Positions 25,485 through 35,330 are shown, counted from the stretch's first letter. The stretch: DNA of 40,324 nucleotides from Bacteroidia bacterium (GCA_009929715.1 RZZX01000013.1:1-40324), one strand, 5' to 3'. The notes: generated by a model not told the origin, from the sequence alone. Made by a program: numbers and translations.

Positions 25485-26819
25485 ATGTTTCTTAGAATTA
25501 TCATGAGCAATTTCTTGTCATACCGTTATGAAGTGCAGTTTGACATGTTTCCCAACTTCAGGCGTCAGACTCCTGCTGGTCATATTTATGATGGAGAAGC
25601 ACCTGTTTTAAAGCAAGCTGCTATCTATGGTGGCAATGGTTCTGGAAAATCGAATCTCATACATGCTATGTGGTTTGTGAAGTCATTTGCTACATTAACT
25701 GATTTTTTGACTATGAATGAGATAACTCAATTTCAGCATAAACTTCAACCTGATGCTGAAAAGAAGAATATCAAAATCACAGTTGAATTTAAACATAGTG
25801 GATTCTATTATTTGTATGATATTGAAATTTCTACAGAAAGGGTGGAGTTGGAATCGCTACGTCTTTCGGGTGTAGGTAAAGGAAGAGCAAAATTGATTTT
25901 CGAGAGGAAGGGGTTGACAGTGAAATCTTCTAATACGCCCAATGTTAATATGCAAAAAGCAATGGAGAAACTTATTCAGAACAATCCCATGTCATCTTTG
26001 CTATCTCTAAATAGGCAATACCCAATTTTGGATTCCGAACATGCCAGCAATGCTATAGATTGGTTTCGTAACGGATTGGTTATTGTACCATTGTATGCAA
26101 AACTTGCAGATATTGTGAATCTGATGTATCAGAGGCCTGACCTTCTTGATTTTACAAAAAAAACATTCTCTGATATAAATCTAGGAATAGATAATATTCG
26201 AGTAGATTATGAGCAAGCTGATGAATATATCAAGAATCATCTCCAAGCAAACAAAGCTGTGGATATTGATTCACTTTTGAGCAATGTGTCTTCTAATACG
26301 GGAGTATCAGCGTTCAAGAACAACAAACCGGTTTTTGATGTGATATTCGAAGACGGTGTGAAGAAAATCGGAGAAATGATTGTTAGACAAGAGGGTTTGA
26401 ATGGTACAGTATATGACATGGGATTAAGTTCTCAGTCTGATGGTACTATCAAACTTCTGATGCTGATGCCTGTTTTCTGTGACATAACGAATAAAGATGT
26501 GACTGTGTTCGTCGACGAGATAAACCATCCAATACACCCACTGCTTATTAAACGGCTTGTGCGTTTGTTTGCCGACAATACGGAAACTCGCGGACAATTG
26601 ATTTTTACCACTCACGAAATCGAGCTCCTTGACAATTCGTTTATGCGCAATGACGAAGTTTGGTTTACTGAAAAAAATGAAGGTAGTACAAGTCTTTATT
26701 CTTTGAATGAATTCAAGCTGCATAAGAATATCTCTATGAAGAATGGTTACTTGGAAGGGCGCTACGGCGGTGTGCCATTGTTCAACAGAATTGTAGATCA
26801 GTTTGATGAAGTACAGTAA
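25485..26819 (+). CDS. ABC-like AAA ATPase, RloA/AriA type
   Basis: A 444-aa SMC/ABC-class ATPase of the AAA_15/AAA_21 type. It opens with the family pattern MFLRIIMSNFLSYR. Walker A is GGNGSGKS (49-56). A signature-like segment LSSQSDGTIKLL precedes Walker B VFVDEIN (D344, E345), and the H-loop histidine is H377 in IFTTHEIELL. Such ATPases are the sensor or motor half of OLD, RloA/RloB and PARIS-type (AriA) defence pairs. The next gene overlaps it by 17 bases and encodes a TOPRIM-like RloB protein. Composition is AT-richer than the flanking genes, consistent with transfer. The assignment to phage defence is inference from family and context. Confidence 0.85.
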   Translation: MFLRIIMSNFLSYRYEVQFDMFPNFRRQTPAGHIYDGEAPVLKQAAIYGGNGSGKSNLIHAMWFVKSFATLTDFLTMNEITQFQHKLQPDAEKKNIKITVEFKHSGFYYLYDIEISTERVELESLRLSGVGKGRAKLIFERKGLTVKSSNTPNVNMQKAMEKLIQNNPMSSLLSLNRQYPILDSEHASNAIDWFRNGLVIVPLYAKLADIVNLMYQRPDLLDFTKKTFSDINLGIDNIRVDYEQADEYIKNHLQANKAVDIDSLLSNVSSNTGVSAFKNNKPVFDVIFEDGVKKIGEMIVRQEGLNGTVYDMGLSSQSDGTIKLLMLMPVFCDITNKDVTVFVDEINHPIHPLLIKRLVRLFADNTETRGQLIFTTHEIELLDNSFMRNDEVWFTEKNEGSTSLYSLNEFKLHKNISMKNGYLEGRYGGVPLFNRIVDQFDEVQ

Positions 26820-27627
26820 ATCACAGGGTAAGCGCGAGCTTCTCCTAGCTCAAAAAGAGCTTGTAGTAAAAGAAAGGGATGAGAGCTTGGAGGCTTCTGC
26901 TCATGTTATTCTAGAGGAGCAAAATAGCTATGCAAAGGAAGACGGAGAGCTTGAGCCGAAGATATACATCCTCTTTGTCGAAGGAGATAACAAGGAGCCT
27001 GACTACTTTATGTGCATGCAGGGCAAGCATGCTTTCTCTGGTTTAAAGATTGCTTACATGCTTTTAGCCAACTGTGCAGAGTATAAAGGAAACTTGGCTC
27101 AAAAAATGTGTGGTGTGGTTGACGAAACATACAGAAATAAGAAAGTCACCATTGACAAGGAAGCCTATTCGGTTTTTGACATTGATGACATTTTTATAGT
27201 GATGGATGTTGATGCTCTCCATGATGAAATAGCGAAGGGTATGAAGTTGGAATCACGTGCGACATGGATTGTTAGCAATCCGTGCTTTGAAATTTGGCTT
27301 TATTATGCTTTCCGTAATACGCCAAAAGAGGATTTCTCATGTGAGAACTTTGAAGATTCGAAACGTAGTTCAAGATTGAAAGAGGAACTTGATTCTGTAC
27401 ATAAAGGTGGAATTGGTTGCAACAAGGCTTTCATGAATATGAAGGAAGCCATTTGTAATGCAAAGCAACATTATCGACTGGACGATGATGGAGTTCCTGA
27501 TTTGTATGCGACAGGAATGCACATACTTGCAGATAGAATATTCTGCATTATTCAGTCCTCTTTGGAAGAGCGAATCTCAAAACGACAGAAGGAAATAGAA
27601 AAGTTTAGGCGAGATAACTATGAGTGA
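26803..27627 (+). CDS. RloB-like TOPRIM-type effector protein
   Basis: A 274-aa protein matching the RloB family. ILFVEGDNKEPDYF carries the TOPRIM-like glutamate E60, FIVMDVDALHD supplies a D135-x-D137 pair, and SNPCFEIWLYYAF (158-170) is the characteristic RloB segment. The E...DxD pattern is that of metal-binding TOPRIM nucleases. The first about 50 residues are charged and probably helical. It overlaps the ATPase gene by 17 bases (or 14 if the second ATG is used), so the two are co-translated and likely form a complex. RloB genes were first noted within type I restriction loci; there is no hsd gene here. Nuclease activity is inferred, not shown. Confidence 0.8.
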   Translation: MMKYSKSQGKRELLLAQKELVVKERDESLEASAHVILEEQNSYAKEDGELEPKIYILFVEGDNKEPDYFMCMQGKHAFSGLKIAYMLLANCAEYKGNLAQKMCGVVDETYRNKKVTIDKEAYSVFDIDDIFIVMDVDALHDEIAKGMKLESRATWIVSNPCFEIWLYYAFRNTPKEDFSCENFEDSKRSSRLKEELDSVHKGGIGCNKAFMNMKEAICNAKQHYRLDDDGVPDLYATGMHILADRIFCIIQSSLEERISKRQKEIEKFRRDNYE

Positions 27628-27887
27628 TAATAGGGGGCAGTCCGAAAATTCGGTGGGGTATGTTCCAAAAGTCCAGATGCGGTAGTTGTGCTGTTTTTGA
27701 ACCGTTTTTTCTACAATCTGTTTATAAACCGTCGTTTTCTGTATAATAATGCAATAATCTAGCCTAGAATAAGAATAAAAACGCTCTTTTTTATGTTGTA
27801 AGACATGTTTTTGCGAATTCTTTTTTATATTTGCGCTCTTAAATTCCTGAGAGTGGGAATGATAATGGATAATTCAATATATTTTCA
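27628..27887. other. intergenic region before the metalloprotease gene
   Basis: No gene seen. It contains a short dyad CCGAAAATTCGG (about 27640-27651) and a full -7 box TATATTTG at 27826-27833, about 55 bases before the next ATG. A TTTTTG lies upstream of the box, but only 12 bases away, too near for a -33. Confidence 0.5.
27826..27833 (+). promoter_or_regulatory. -7 box of the metalloprotease gene
   Basis: TATATTTG is a full TAnnTTTG match, giving a predicted leader of about 48 nt. No clear -33 box. Confidence 0.45.
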
Positions 27888-30527
27888 ATGAGGTTTAGAA
27901 CGATATTATTGACGACAGTAGTCACCGGAACATTGCTTCTGGATCCGACTAGTTTGTCGTATGCCGGCACTACTACACCGAACGACTTTGGTTGGTTTCG
28001 GAAGAAAAAGAAAACAGAGGTAACTGACAGTATTAAATCGAAGAATGGCTACGATAAGCTCACTGCTAAAAGCAATCTGCGCTATCGGGGTCTCTTCAAT
28101 GTCTATCAGCAAAAAAATGATTTTTACTTTGAAGTCCCCACCACCTTGCTTGGACGCGATATGTTGGTGGTCAACAAGCTCACGCGTGTTCCGCGCGAAC
28201 TGAATGAGGCAGGCGTGAACCGGGGGACAAACTACGAGAATCAGATGATTCGGTTTGAACTGGACAAGAAGGCGAATAAGTTGATGGCACGCCAAAGTAG
28301 GCCGTTGCCCTTGGCACCCGAAAAGGATGCTATCGCCCGTTCCGTGCGCGATAACTATATCTCTCCCATCATTGCTGGATTTAAGATTGAGGCGTACAAC
28401 AACGACTCTACAACGGTGATGATCAAGGTGAATGACATCTATGATGGAACGGAAACAAACATCAATAATGTCTTTACCAACATTAATCTGGGCACATCGG
28501 CTATCAAGAATCTATCGCGTATCCTTTCTGTTAAGGCGTTCGAGAATAACGTGGTGGCTACTTCGGAACTGACAACGAAGGTGACTGAGGGCACAGAATC
28601 GGTCTATATCACGGTCGAGGTGGCTTCATCGATCTTGCTTCTACCGGAGAAACCGATGATGGGACGGCTCGATAATCCACGGGTGGGCTATTTTACTAAT
28701 CCGTTATTGAGTTATAGCGACGGTCAGCAACGGGTTAAGACGGAACAGCTTATTACGCGTTGGCGATTGGAACCGAAACCGGAAGATCGCGAACGGTATC
28801 TTCGGGGAGAACTGGTGGAACCGGCTAAACAGATTGTGTTTTATATCGAAAACTCAACGCCTTATCGTTGGCGGAAATATATCAAACAGGGTATCGAGGA
28901 TTGGCAGAGGGCGTTTGAAAAGGCAGGCTTTAAGAATGCCATTGTGGCGAAGGAACTGACCGATTCTATCGCTGTGGATGCGGATGATGTGAACTTCTCA
29001 ACACTCACGTATGCGGCTTCTACGAAGGCGAATGCCATGGGACCGTCTATCACAGACCCACGCTCGGGCGAGATTCTGGAAGCGGATATCATGTGGTGGC
29101 ACAATGTGCTGAACATGCTTCAGGAGTGGATCACGGTGCAAACGGGGGTGACGCGTCCAGAGGCTCGGGGAGTTAATCTGCCTGATGAGATGATGGGTGA
29201 TGCCATGCGTTTCGTGGCTTGTCATGAGGTGGGCCACTCGTTGGGTTTGCGTCATAACATGATGGCTTCGTGGGCGTTTCAAACGGATTCTTTGCGGTCG
29301 AAGAGTTTTACTGATCGGATGAACTCGACCTCTTCTTCAATCATGGATTATGCGCGGTTTAATTATGTGGCGCAGCCTGGCGATGGGGTGACGGCTCTTT
29401 CGCCGCACATCGGTCCGTATGATATCTTTGCAATAGAGTATGGGTACCGATGGTATGGTAAGGAGTCGGCCGAGGCAGAGAAGGAACCGCTTCAGGCATT
29501 CTTGGATCGCCACACAGACCGCTTGTATAAGTACAGTGAGGCGCAGGATTCGCGCGATGCGGTGGATCCGCGTGCGCTGAGTGAGGACTTGGGTGATGAT
29601 AATATACGCTCGTCGAAGTTGGGTATTGCCAACTTGAAGCGGGTGGTGCCTGAAATATTGAAATGGACCACTACCGGCGAGAAAGGGCAGACGTATGAGG
29701 AGGCTTCGCGGCTCTATTATGCCGTGATTTATCAGTGGAATAATTACTTGTACCATGTGATGGCCAATATCGGGGGTATCTATTTGGAGAATACAACCGT
29801 TGGCGATGGACAGAAGACCTATACGTTTGTGGAGAAGGATCGCCAAAAGGCGGCGTTGCAGTTCCTGATCGATGAGGTGCTGACTTATCCGAAGTGGCTT
29901 TTCGATACGGAGGTGGGTGAATATACTTATTTGCTTCGGAACACGCCGTTTGGAATGGTGGAGAATGCGCCAACCCTGGTGATGAAGAATACGCAGTCTT
30001 TTATCCTTTGGGATTTACTGTCGAACAACCGCTTGATGCGGATGATCGAGAATGAGTCGGTGAATGGTAAGCAGAAGGCGTTTACGGCGGTCGACTTAAT
30101 GGAGGGGCTTCACCGGAGTCTCTTTAAGACAACGATCGGCGGAGAGACACCGGATGTATTGACACGCGCGTTACAGAAGAATTTTGTGGATGCACTGATT
30201 ACAGCGGCAGCCGAGAGTGAGGGAGTGAAGGTGAATAAGAAGTTGTACGAAGCGCACCCGCTGTTGTCTGCTACACCTTTCCCGTTGTGTAGCTGCCCGG
30301 AACACGGCCATCGGACGGATGAGGCCGACCGCCAAGGAGCGCGTCGGGAACTGAACTTCTATGGCTCGCAACTGAACCGCATATCGGATGCTATCTCGGT
30401 GAAACGTGGTGAGTTGTTGCGCATTAAGGAGTTGCTTCAGGGGCGTTTGAATACATCGGATGTGGCTACACGCTACCACTACAAAGATCTGATTCTTCGG
30501 ATTAATGCCGGGTTAGGGATAAAGTAA
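27888..30527 (+). CDS. secreted zinc-dependent metalloprotease (DUF5117/DUF5118 type)
   Basis: An 879-aa exported protein with a signal peptide (about 1-26, ending near SLSYAG). The N-terminal part matches the DUF5118 and DUF5117 regions of Bacteroidota metalloproteases (for example KNGYDKLTAKSNLRYRGLFNVYQ). The zinc site is HEVGHSLGLRH, H446-E447-x2-H450-x2-G-x2-H456, the extended HExxHxxGxxH motif of metzincin-like peptidases, with a downstream methionine in SSIMDYARFN as expected for a Met-turn. Function is inferred as periplasmic or outer-membrane proteolysis. It precedes the SusC/SusD pair but is separated from it by a probable terminator. Confidence 0.88.
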   Translation: MRFRTILLTTVVTGTLLLDPTSLSYAGTTTPNDFGWFRKKKKTEVTDSIKSKNGYDKLTAKSNLRYRGLFNVYQQKNDFYFEVPTTLLGRDMLVVNKLTRVPRELNEAGVNRGTNYENQMIRFELDKKANKLMARQSRPLPLAPEKDAIARSVRDNYISPIIAGFKIEAYNNDSTTVMIKVNDIYDGTETNINNVFTNINLGTSAIKNLSRILSVKAFENNVVATSELTTKVTEGTESVYITVEVASSILLLPEKPMMGRLDNPRVGYFTNPLLSYSDGQQRVKTEQLITRWRLEPKPEDRERYLRGELVEPAKQIVFYIENSTPYRWRKYIKQGIEDWQRAFEKAGFKNAIVAKELTDSIAVDADDVNFSTLTYAASTKANAMGPSITDPRSGEILEADIMWWHNVLNMLQEWITVQTGVTRPEARGVNLPDEMMGDAMRFVACHEVGHSLGLRHNMMASWAFQTDSLRSKSFTDRMNSTSSSIMDYARFNYVAQPGDGVTALSPHIGPYDIFAIEYGYRWYGKESAEAEKEPLQAFLDRHTDRLYKYSEAQDSRDAVDPRALSEDLGDDNIRSSKLGIANLKRVVPEILKWTTTGEKGQTYEEASRLYYAVIYQWNNYLYHVMANIGGIYLENTTVGDGQKTYTFVEKDRQKAALQFLIDEVLTYPKWLFDTEVGEYTYLLRNTPFGMVENAPTLVMKNTQSFILWDLLSNNRLMRMIENESVNGKQKAFTAVDLMEGLHRSLFKTTIGGETPDVLTRALQKNFVDALITAAAESEGVKVNKKLYEAHPLLSATPFPLCSCPEHGHRTDEADRQGARRELNFYGSQLNRISDAISVKRGELLRIKELLQGRLNTSDVATRYHYKDLILRINAGLGIK

Positions 30528-30588
30528 TTCCTTTTTCCCCCGCATCAACACTTTCAAACAGTTTTTTTTGATAGATACAGATTCATGA

Positions 30589-30638
30589 GCATTCACTTCT
30601 TGCCTGCAAGGTGGGAAGTGAGTGCCCTGATCTTTTTT
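30589..30638 (+). terminator. probable terminator after the metalloprotease gene
   Basis: GCATTCACTTC (30589-30599) pairs with GAAGTGAGTGC (30615-30625), 11 pairs with one G-T. A run of seven T follows after a few bases (30632-30638). Confidence 0.55.
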
Positions 30639-30700
30639 TACTCTCTGATCAAGAGTTATATCGTTTTTAAATAGAGTATTAATTTTTAGTGTTTAATGGA

Positions 30701-33700
30701 ATGAAAAGACAGATTTTGGTTTTAGTCTTCCTCGTTGGCTTGGTGGCCACAACTTTCGCCAAACAGGTGCGAGGGGTGGTGCTCTCTTCGGAGGATAATC
30801 AACCGCTAGTAGGAGCTTCTGTTTATGTGACCTCGGCCGACTTGAAGCAGGCGGGGAACGGACAGGCCTCTTTGGGTGTGATTACCGATCTTGATGGAAA
30901 GTTTACTATCACGGTGCCCGACCAAGTCTCACGGATCTATTGTAGCTACGTGGGCTTTGAGGTGCAGCAGGTGAAGTTGGTTGCCGGAAAGAGCCAATAC
31001 GAAATTATCCTTAAGCCATCGGCTCAAATGCTTGATGCAGTGGTGGTGACAGGGTATCAGACTGTAGAGCGTCGTAAGCTGACCGCTGCCGTTTCGAAGA
31101 TTGATTTGTCGGACCAGATGTTGGGTGCGGCAAAGAGTGTTGACCAGGCCTTGACCGGACAGATTGCCGGCTTACGGGTGAGTAACTTATCGGGTACACC
31201 GGGAGCTCCGGCGAAGATCCGTATCCGTGGTACGGCGTCGCTGAATGGAACGCAAGACCCGCTTTGGGTGCTCGATGGGATTCCGTTGGAAGGTACAAAT
31301 GTACCGAATATGGAGGTGCTGAAGGATATTGACAATATCGGACAGACGGCAATTGCCGGTTTGAATCCTGCCGATATAGAGAATATTACGGTGTTGAAGG
31401 ATGCAGCGGCCACAGCTATTTATGGGGCTCGCGCGGCGAATGGAGTCATTGTGATTACGACGAAGAAGGGAAAATCGGGGAGACCGGTGATTAACTTCTC
31501 AACGAAGTTGACTTATGCGCCTAAGTATGATCTTGATCGCCTGAACTTGCTTAACAGTGAGGAGAAGGTAGGATTGGAACTCGACTTGTTGAAGCGTAAC
31601 TACCACGAACGTAATAAGAAAGGGGAGGTTTATCGCATCTTGTCGGCTTTGAATGAGGTCGAAACATTCCAGAATGGCGGCTATGAAGCACTTTCTGGTG
31701 GAGCGAAGTTGCAGTTGGAGCAGTTGCGGAGTACGCAGACTGATTGGAATGATATTTTGCTTCGTGATGCGTTTACGCAGGAGTACAACTTATCGCTTTC
31801 TGGCGGTAGCGAGAAGGTGACGTATTATACGTCTTTGGGGTATATGAAGGAGAATTCTAATATCCCGAATGTGTCTGGCGAACGCTTGAATATGGTGATG
31901 AAGACGAGCTATAAGGTAAACCGGTTGCTCAAACTGGGGGCGTCTCTGTTTGTGAACCGCCGCAAGAACTCGTCGTATCTGCCCGATGGCGATGGGCTGA
32001 CTAACCCGATGTATTATGCGCGTTTGGCGAATCCGTATTTCAAGGCTTTCGATGAGAAGGGGAGCTATCTGTACGATATCGATATTCAGAATGACTCTGA
32101 AACGGATTTTGGCTTTAACCCGTTCGAGGAGCGTAGAAATACCACCAACGAGACGGTGATCAATGGGGTATCGTCGATCTTCGACTTAGAGTTGCGCTTT
32201 AATGATCAGTTTAAGGTGACGTCGCAACTAGGCTTGCAGTTGAACGAAACGTCTATCGAGAAGATAGCAGATGCAGAGTCCTATGCGATGCGTATGGAGC
32301 ACAAGAGGTATCGTTATAAAGGAAAGAGCTTCTTGCCTGATGGAGGCTTCCATAAGGCGAATGAGAACTCTGACCGTCAGATTACGTGGAAGGCAATGGG
32401 AGAGTATCGCAACAACATTGACAACATTCATGAGTTTGAGGTGATGGCAGGTACCGAGATCCGTAAGACGTGGAGTGATAAGCTCTACACGGCGGGGTAT
32501 GGTTTCGACCGGACCACGATGACGAATAAACCGATCATCTTTCCGCAGGAGAGTAGTGCGTTTCCGCTTCATACCAAGGGGTATGTAGAGAATGCGTATT
32601 TATCGGCTTTCTCAACTCTCTCTTACTCGTTGCTGAACCGCTATACGGTGGGTGGTAGCATCCGCTTCGATGGTTCTGACTTGTTTGGCGTGGATGAGAA
32701 GTACCGTTATTTACCACTTTACTCGGTGAGTGGCTTGTGGCGTGTATCGCAGGAGCCGTTTATGAAAGATGTGAAGTGGGTCGATAACTTGGTGGCGCGT
32801 TTGTCATATGGCTTGCAGGGGAATGTGGACAAGAACACATCGCCTTATTTGCTTGGTAAGTATATGGTGAACAACATTCTTCCTGGGGGGAATGAGCACA
32901 TGATTACGGTCAACAGTGCTCCGAACGATAAGTTGCGTTGGGAGAAGACGCACTCGGTGAATGCGGGTTTTGATTTCTCGGCATTCAATCAGGCAGTGAA
33001 CTTGAGCGTGGATTATTATGACCGCAAGGGAGTCGATTTGATCGGTATGCAGATGTTGCCGCTTGAAACGGGATTTGAGGCGTCGACGATCAACTGGGCG
33101 AGCTTGCGCAACAAGGGTGTCGAGGTGGCGTTGAGTACACGTAATCTGCATACGAAGGCGTTTATGTGGACAACCAACTTTAACTTCGCTTACAATAATA
33201 ACACCGTTTTGCGGGAGAGTATCCGTGAGGATAGCCGTTATCCCGGACGGGAAGGATATCCTGTGGGAGCGTTGTTTGTCCTAAAAACAGGAGGCTTAGA
33301 TGAGGATGGTTATCTGAAGTTCGTCAACAAGGCGGGCGAGAAGGTTTCGGTCGAGGAGCTCTTTAAGTTGAAGGCAGATGATATGGGATTGATGACTTCG
33401 GAGCTGACAGCGAAGGAGCGTCGGGATCTCTATACGTATGTGGGAACAGCCGACTGTCCGTATACGGGTGGTCTGACTAATACATTTACCTATAAGGCGT
33501 TTGAACTGGGTATCAACTTGAGTTATGATTTCGGAGGCAAGGTGCGTACGCGCCCTACTTATACGATTTATGATTTCGACCGCGGACGGAACACGAATCA
33601 TGATGTTTTGAACCGGTGGACATCAGAGAATAAGGACACGAAGTTCCCTGCTCTGCTTGGTCCGGTATTCGATGAGAATACGTTCCAGTTCAATGGAAAG

Positions 33701-33982
33701 GCGTTCTTCTTTACAGATAATAGAGATGTCTATTCCAACTTGGACATGTGGGTGAAGGATTTGAATTATGTGCGTTTGCAAAGCATCCGCTTAGGCTATA
33801 CGTTGCCAAGCAAGATCAACCGTTTGTTGGGCTTCTCTTCGGCTACAGTGGCACTCGAAGGGCGCAACTTGTTCGTGATTAGTTCAAATTACGACAATTA
33901 TTTGGATCCGGAGGCGATGTCGAATCCGTATGCGGCACCTATGCCGAAATCGGTAACAGTGAGTTTAAATGTAAATTTCTAA
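30701..33982 (+). CDS. SusC/RagA-family TonB-dependent outer-membrane receptor
   Basis: A 1093-aa outer-membrane transporter. A signal peptide (about 1-21) is followed by a carboxypeptidase-regulatory-like domain (about 21-105), the family linker VVVTGYQTVERRKLT, a plug domain (about 110-225, with the repeated LNPADIENITVLKDAAATAIYG hallmark) and a long beta-barrel ending in VSLNVNF. I set the start at the ATG 30701; the open frame reaches back four codons to a GTG at 30689, but the ATG gives a proper signal peptide. It forms a pair with the SusD gene 22 bases downstream. The substrate (glycan or peptide) is unknown, since no glycosidase or regulator is adjacent. Confidence 0.95.
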   Translation: MKRQILVLVFLVGLVATTFAKQVRGVVLSSEDNQPLVGASVYVTSADLKQAGNGQASLGVITDLDGKFTITVPDQVSRIYCSYVGFEVQQVKLVAGKSQYEIILKPSAQMLDAVVVTGYQTVERRKLTAAVSKIDLSDQMLGAAKSVDQALTGQIAGLRVSNLSGTPGAPAKIRIRGTASLNGTQDPLWVLDGIPLEGTNVPNMEVLKDIDNIGQTAIAGLNPADIENITVLKDAAATAIYGARAANGVIVITTKKGKSGRPVINFSTKLTYAPKYDLDRLNLLNSEEKVGLELDLLKRNYHERNKKGEVYRILSALNEVETFQNGGYEALSGGAKLQLEQLRSTQTDWNDILLRDAFTQEYNLSLSGGSEKVTYYTSLGYMKENSNIPNVSGERLNMVMKTSYKVNRLLKLGASLFVNRRKNSSYLPDGDGLTNPMYYARLANPYFKAFDEKGSYLYDIDIQNDSETDFGFNPFEERRNTTNETVINGVSSIFDLELRFNDQFKVTSQLGLQLNETSIEKIADAESYAMRMEHKRYRYKGKSFLPDGGFHKANENSDRQITWKAMGEYRNNIDNIHEFEVMAGTEIRKTWSDKLYTAGYGFDRTTMTNKPIIFPQESSAFPLHTKGYVENAYLSAFSTLSYSLLNRYTVGGSIRFDGSDLFGVDEKYRYLPLYSVSGLWRVSQEPFMKDVKWVDNLVARLSYGLQGNVDKNTSPYLLGKYMVNNILPGGNEHMITVNSAPNDKLRWEKTHSVNAGFDFSAFNQAVNLSVDYYDRKGVDLIGMQMLPLETGFEASTINWASLRNKGVEVALSTRNLHTKAFMWTTNFNFAYNNNTVLRESIREDSRYPGREGYPVGALFVLKTGGLDEDGYLKFVNKAGEKVSVEELFKLKADDMGLMTSELTAKERRDLYTYVGTADCPYTGGLTNTFTYKAFELGINLSYDFGGKVRTRPTYTIYDFDRGRNTNHDVLNRWTSENKDTKFPALLGPVFDENTFQFNGKAFFFTDNRDVYSNLDMWVKDLNYVRLQSIRLGYTLPSKINRLLGFSSATVALEGRNLFVISSNYDNYLDPEAMSNPYAAPMPKSVTVSLNVNF

Positions 33983-34004
33983 ATCATAGGAGCATAAAGA
34001 TAGG

Positions 34005-35330
34005 ATGAAAAAAGAGACTTTGGTTGTCTTAATGACAGCAATCTTGATGTCGGGATGTGATTTGCTCGATATTAAACCGGTGGGGATGGTTATTCCAACG
34101 ACTCTCCAAGAGTATAGAGCTTTACTCTCTACGGCCTATAAAACGGTGCCGAGTGAAACCGGAAAGGCGTGCTTCCGCTCGGATGAGATGTTTGTACATG
34201 AGAACAGTTATGATCAGACGAGTTATGGGAAGATAGAGCGATGGGATGATTTTTCTTCTTTGGAGGGGACAACGCCTTTTGAGTGGAAGAACTTCTATTC
34301 GGCGATGTTTACGGCCAATTATACCATTGAGAAACGGGGTGAGATTACCGAAGGAGCGGAGGAGGATATTCGTCAGCTTATCGGGGAGTGTTATTTGCTC
34401 CGGGCGTATATGCACTTTAATCTGGTGAATCTTTACGGAAAGCCGTATACGGCTCCGGGGGCATTGGCAACGAAAGCGGTGCCTTTGAAGATGAATAGTG
34501 ACATCAACGGGGTGCTGAAGCGTCATACGGTAGAGCAGGTCTATGCGGCGGTGTTGGCGGATATCGATCAGGCAGAGAAATTGCTCAACAAGGAGCGCTG
34601 GGAAGATCAGTGGTCGTACCGTTTTACCACCTTGTCCGTTCCGGCTCTGCGTGCACGGGTATACCTTTATATGGGTGATTTCAAAAAAGCTTATGATGCC
34701 TCTGAGGCTCTATTAGCTCAGAAATCGACCTTAGAAAACTTGAATCAGGCAGGTTATAAATTGCCGAATCACTATCAGTCTGTGGAGAACATCACAGCGT
34801 TGGAGCTGGGGATGACGAGCAGTGCCAATCAGGCGGCTTGTGCTTCACAAACCTTGTTGGCTTTGTATCAGCCGGGCGATTTGCGTCTAGATGCTTATTT
34901 CAAGGCGGCCGATAAGAAGGGTAACCGTTACTCTCAAAAGGGTGGTCGGGATGAGTTTCGCTGTTCGTTCCGTGTGGGGGAGATGTACCTCATTGCGGCC
35001 GAGGCAGCTGCACAACTCGATAAGTTGCCTGAGGCAAAAGCACGCTTGTTGGCCTTGGATCAGAACCGTTATACACCGGAAGCTTATGTCACCCGTTCTG
35101 CGGCGGTGAATGCCATGGATCGGGCAGCGTTGATTGAGGAACTAGCTACCGAACGGAGCCGTGAATTGGCCTTCGAAGGACATCGTTGGTTCGATCTTCG
35201 TCGCACCACGCGTCCGCGCTTAGAGAAGGTGTTGAAGGGGGAGACGTATGTACTGAGTCAGGACGATAAACGTTATACGTTGCCTATTCCTCAGGAGGCT
35301 ATTGCGGCCAACCCGGAACTAACTAATTAA
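34005..35330 (+). CDS. SusD/RagB-family outer-membrane lipoprotein
   Basis: A 441-aa surface lipoprotein that forms the lid of the SusC transporter. The signal peptide ends in the lipobox LMSGC with the lipidated cysteine C18. The N-terminal SusD-like helices start with PVGMVIPTTLQEYRALLSTAY, and the TPR-like segments include GECYLLRAYMHFNLVNLYG. The C-terminal RagB/SusD part has ELATERSRELAFEGHRWFDLRRT, the most conserved family motif. It is in one operon with the susC-like gene and is followed by a terminator at 35431-35478. The chain is somewhat short for the family. Confidence 0.95.
   Translation: MKKETLVVLMTAILMSGCDLLDIKPVGMVIPTTLQEYRALLSTAYKTVPSETGKACFRSDEMFVHENSYDQTSYGKIERWDDFSSLEGTTPFEWKNFYSAMFTANYTIEKRGEITEGAEEDIRQLIGECYLLRAYMHFNLVNLYGKPYTAPGALATKAVPLKMNSDINGVLKRHTVEQVYAAVLADIDQAEKLLNKERWEDQWSYRFTTLSVPALRARVYLYMGDFKKAYDASEALLAQKSTLENLNQAGYKLPNHYQSVENITALELGMTSSANQAACASQTLLALYQPGDLRLDAYFKAADKKGNRYSQKGGRDEFRCSFRVGEMYLIAAEAAAQLDKLPEAKARLLALDQNRYTPEAYVTRSAAVNAMDRAALIEELATERSRELAFEGHRWFDLRRTTRPRLEKVLKGETYVLSQDDKRYTLPIPQEAIAANPELTN

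Noticed and set aside
25485..26819. RloC or PrrC anticodon nuclease
   Set aside because: The protein is much too short, lacks a zinc-hook coiled coil and lacks a C-terminal nuclease domain; the RloA-type reading with a separate RloB partner fits better.
30689..30700. GTG start for the SusC-family gene
   Set aside because: The ATG four codons later begins a standard signal peptide.
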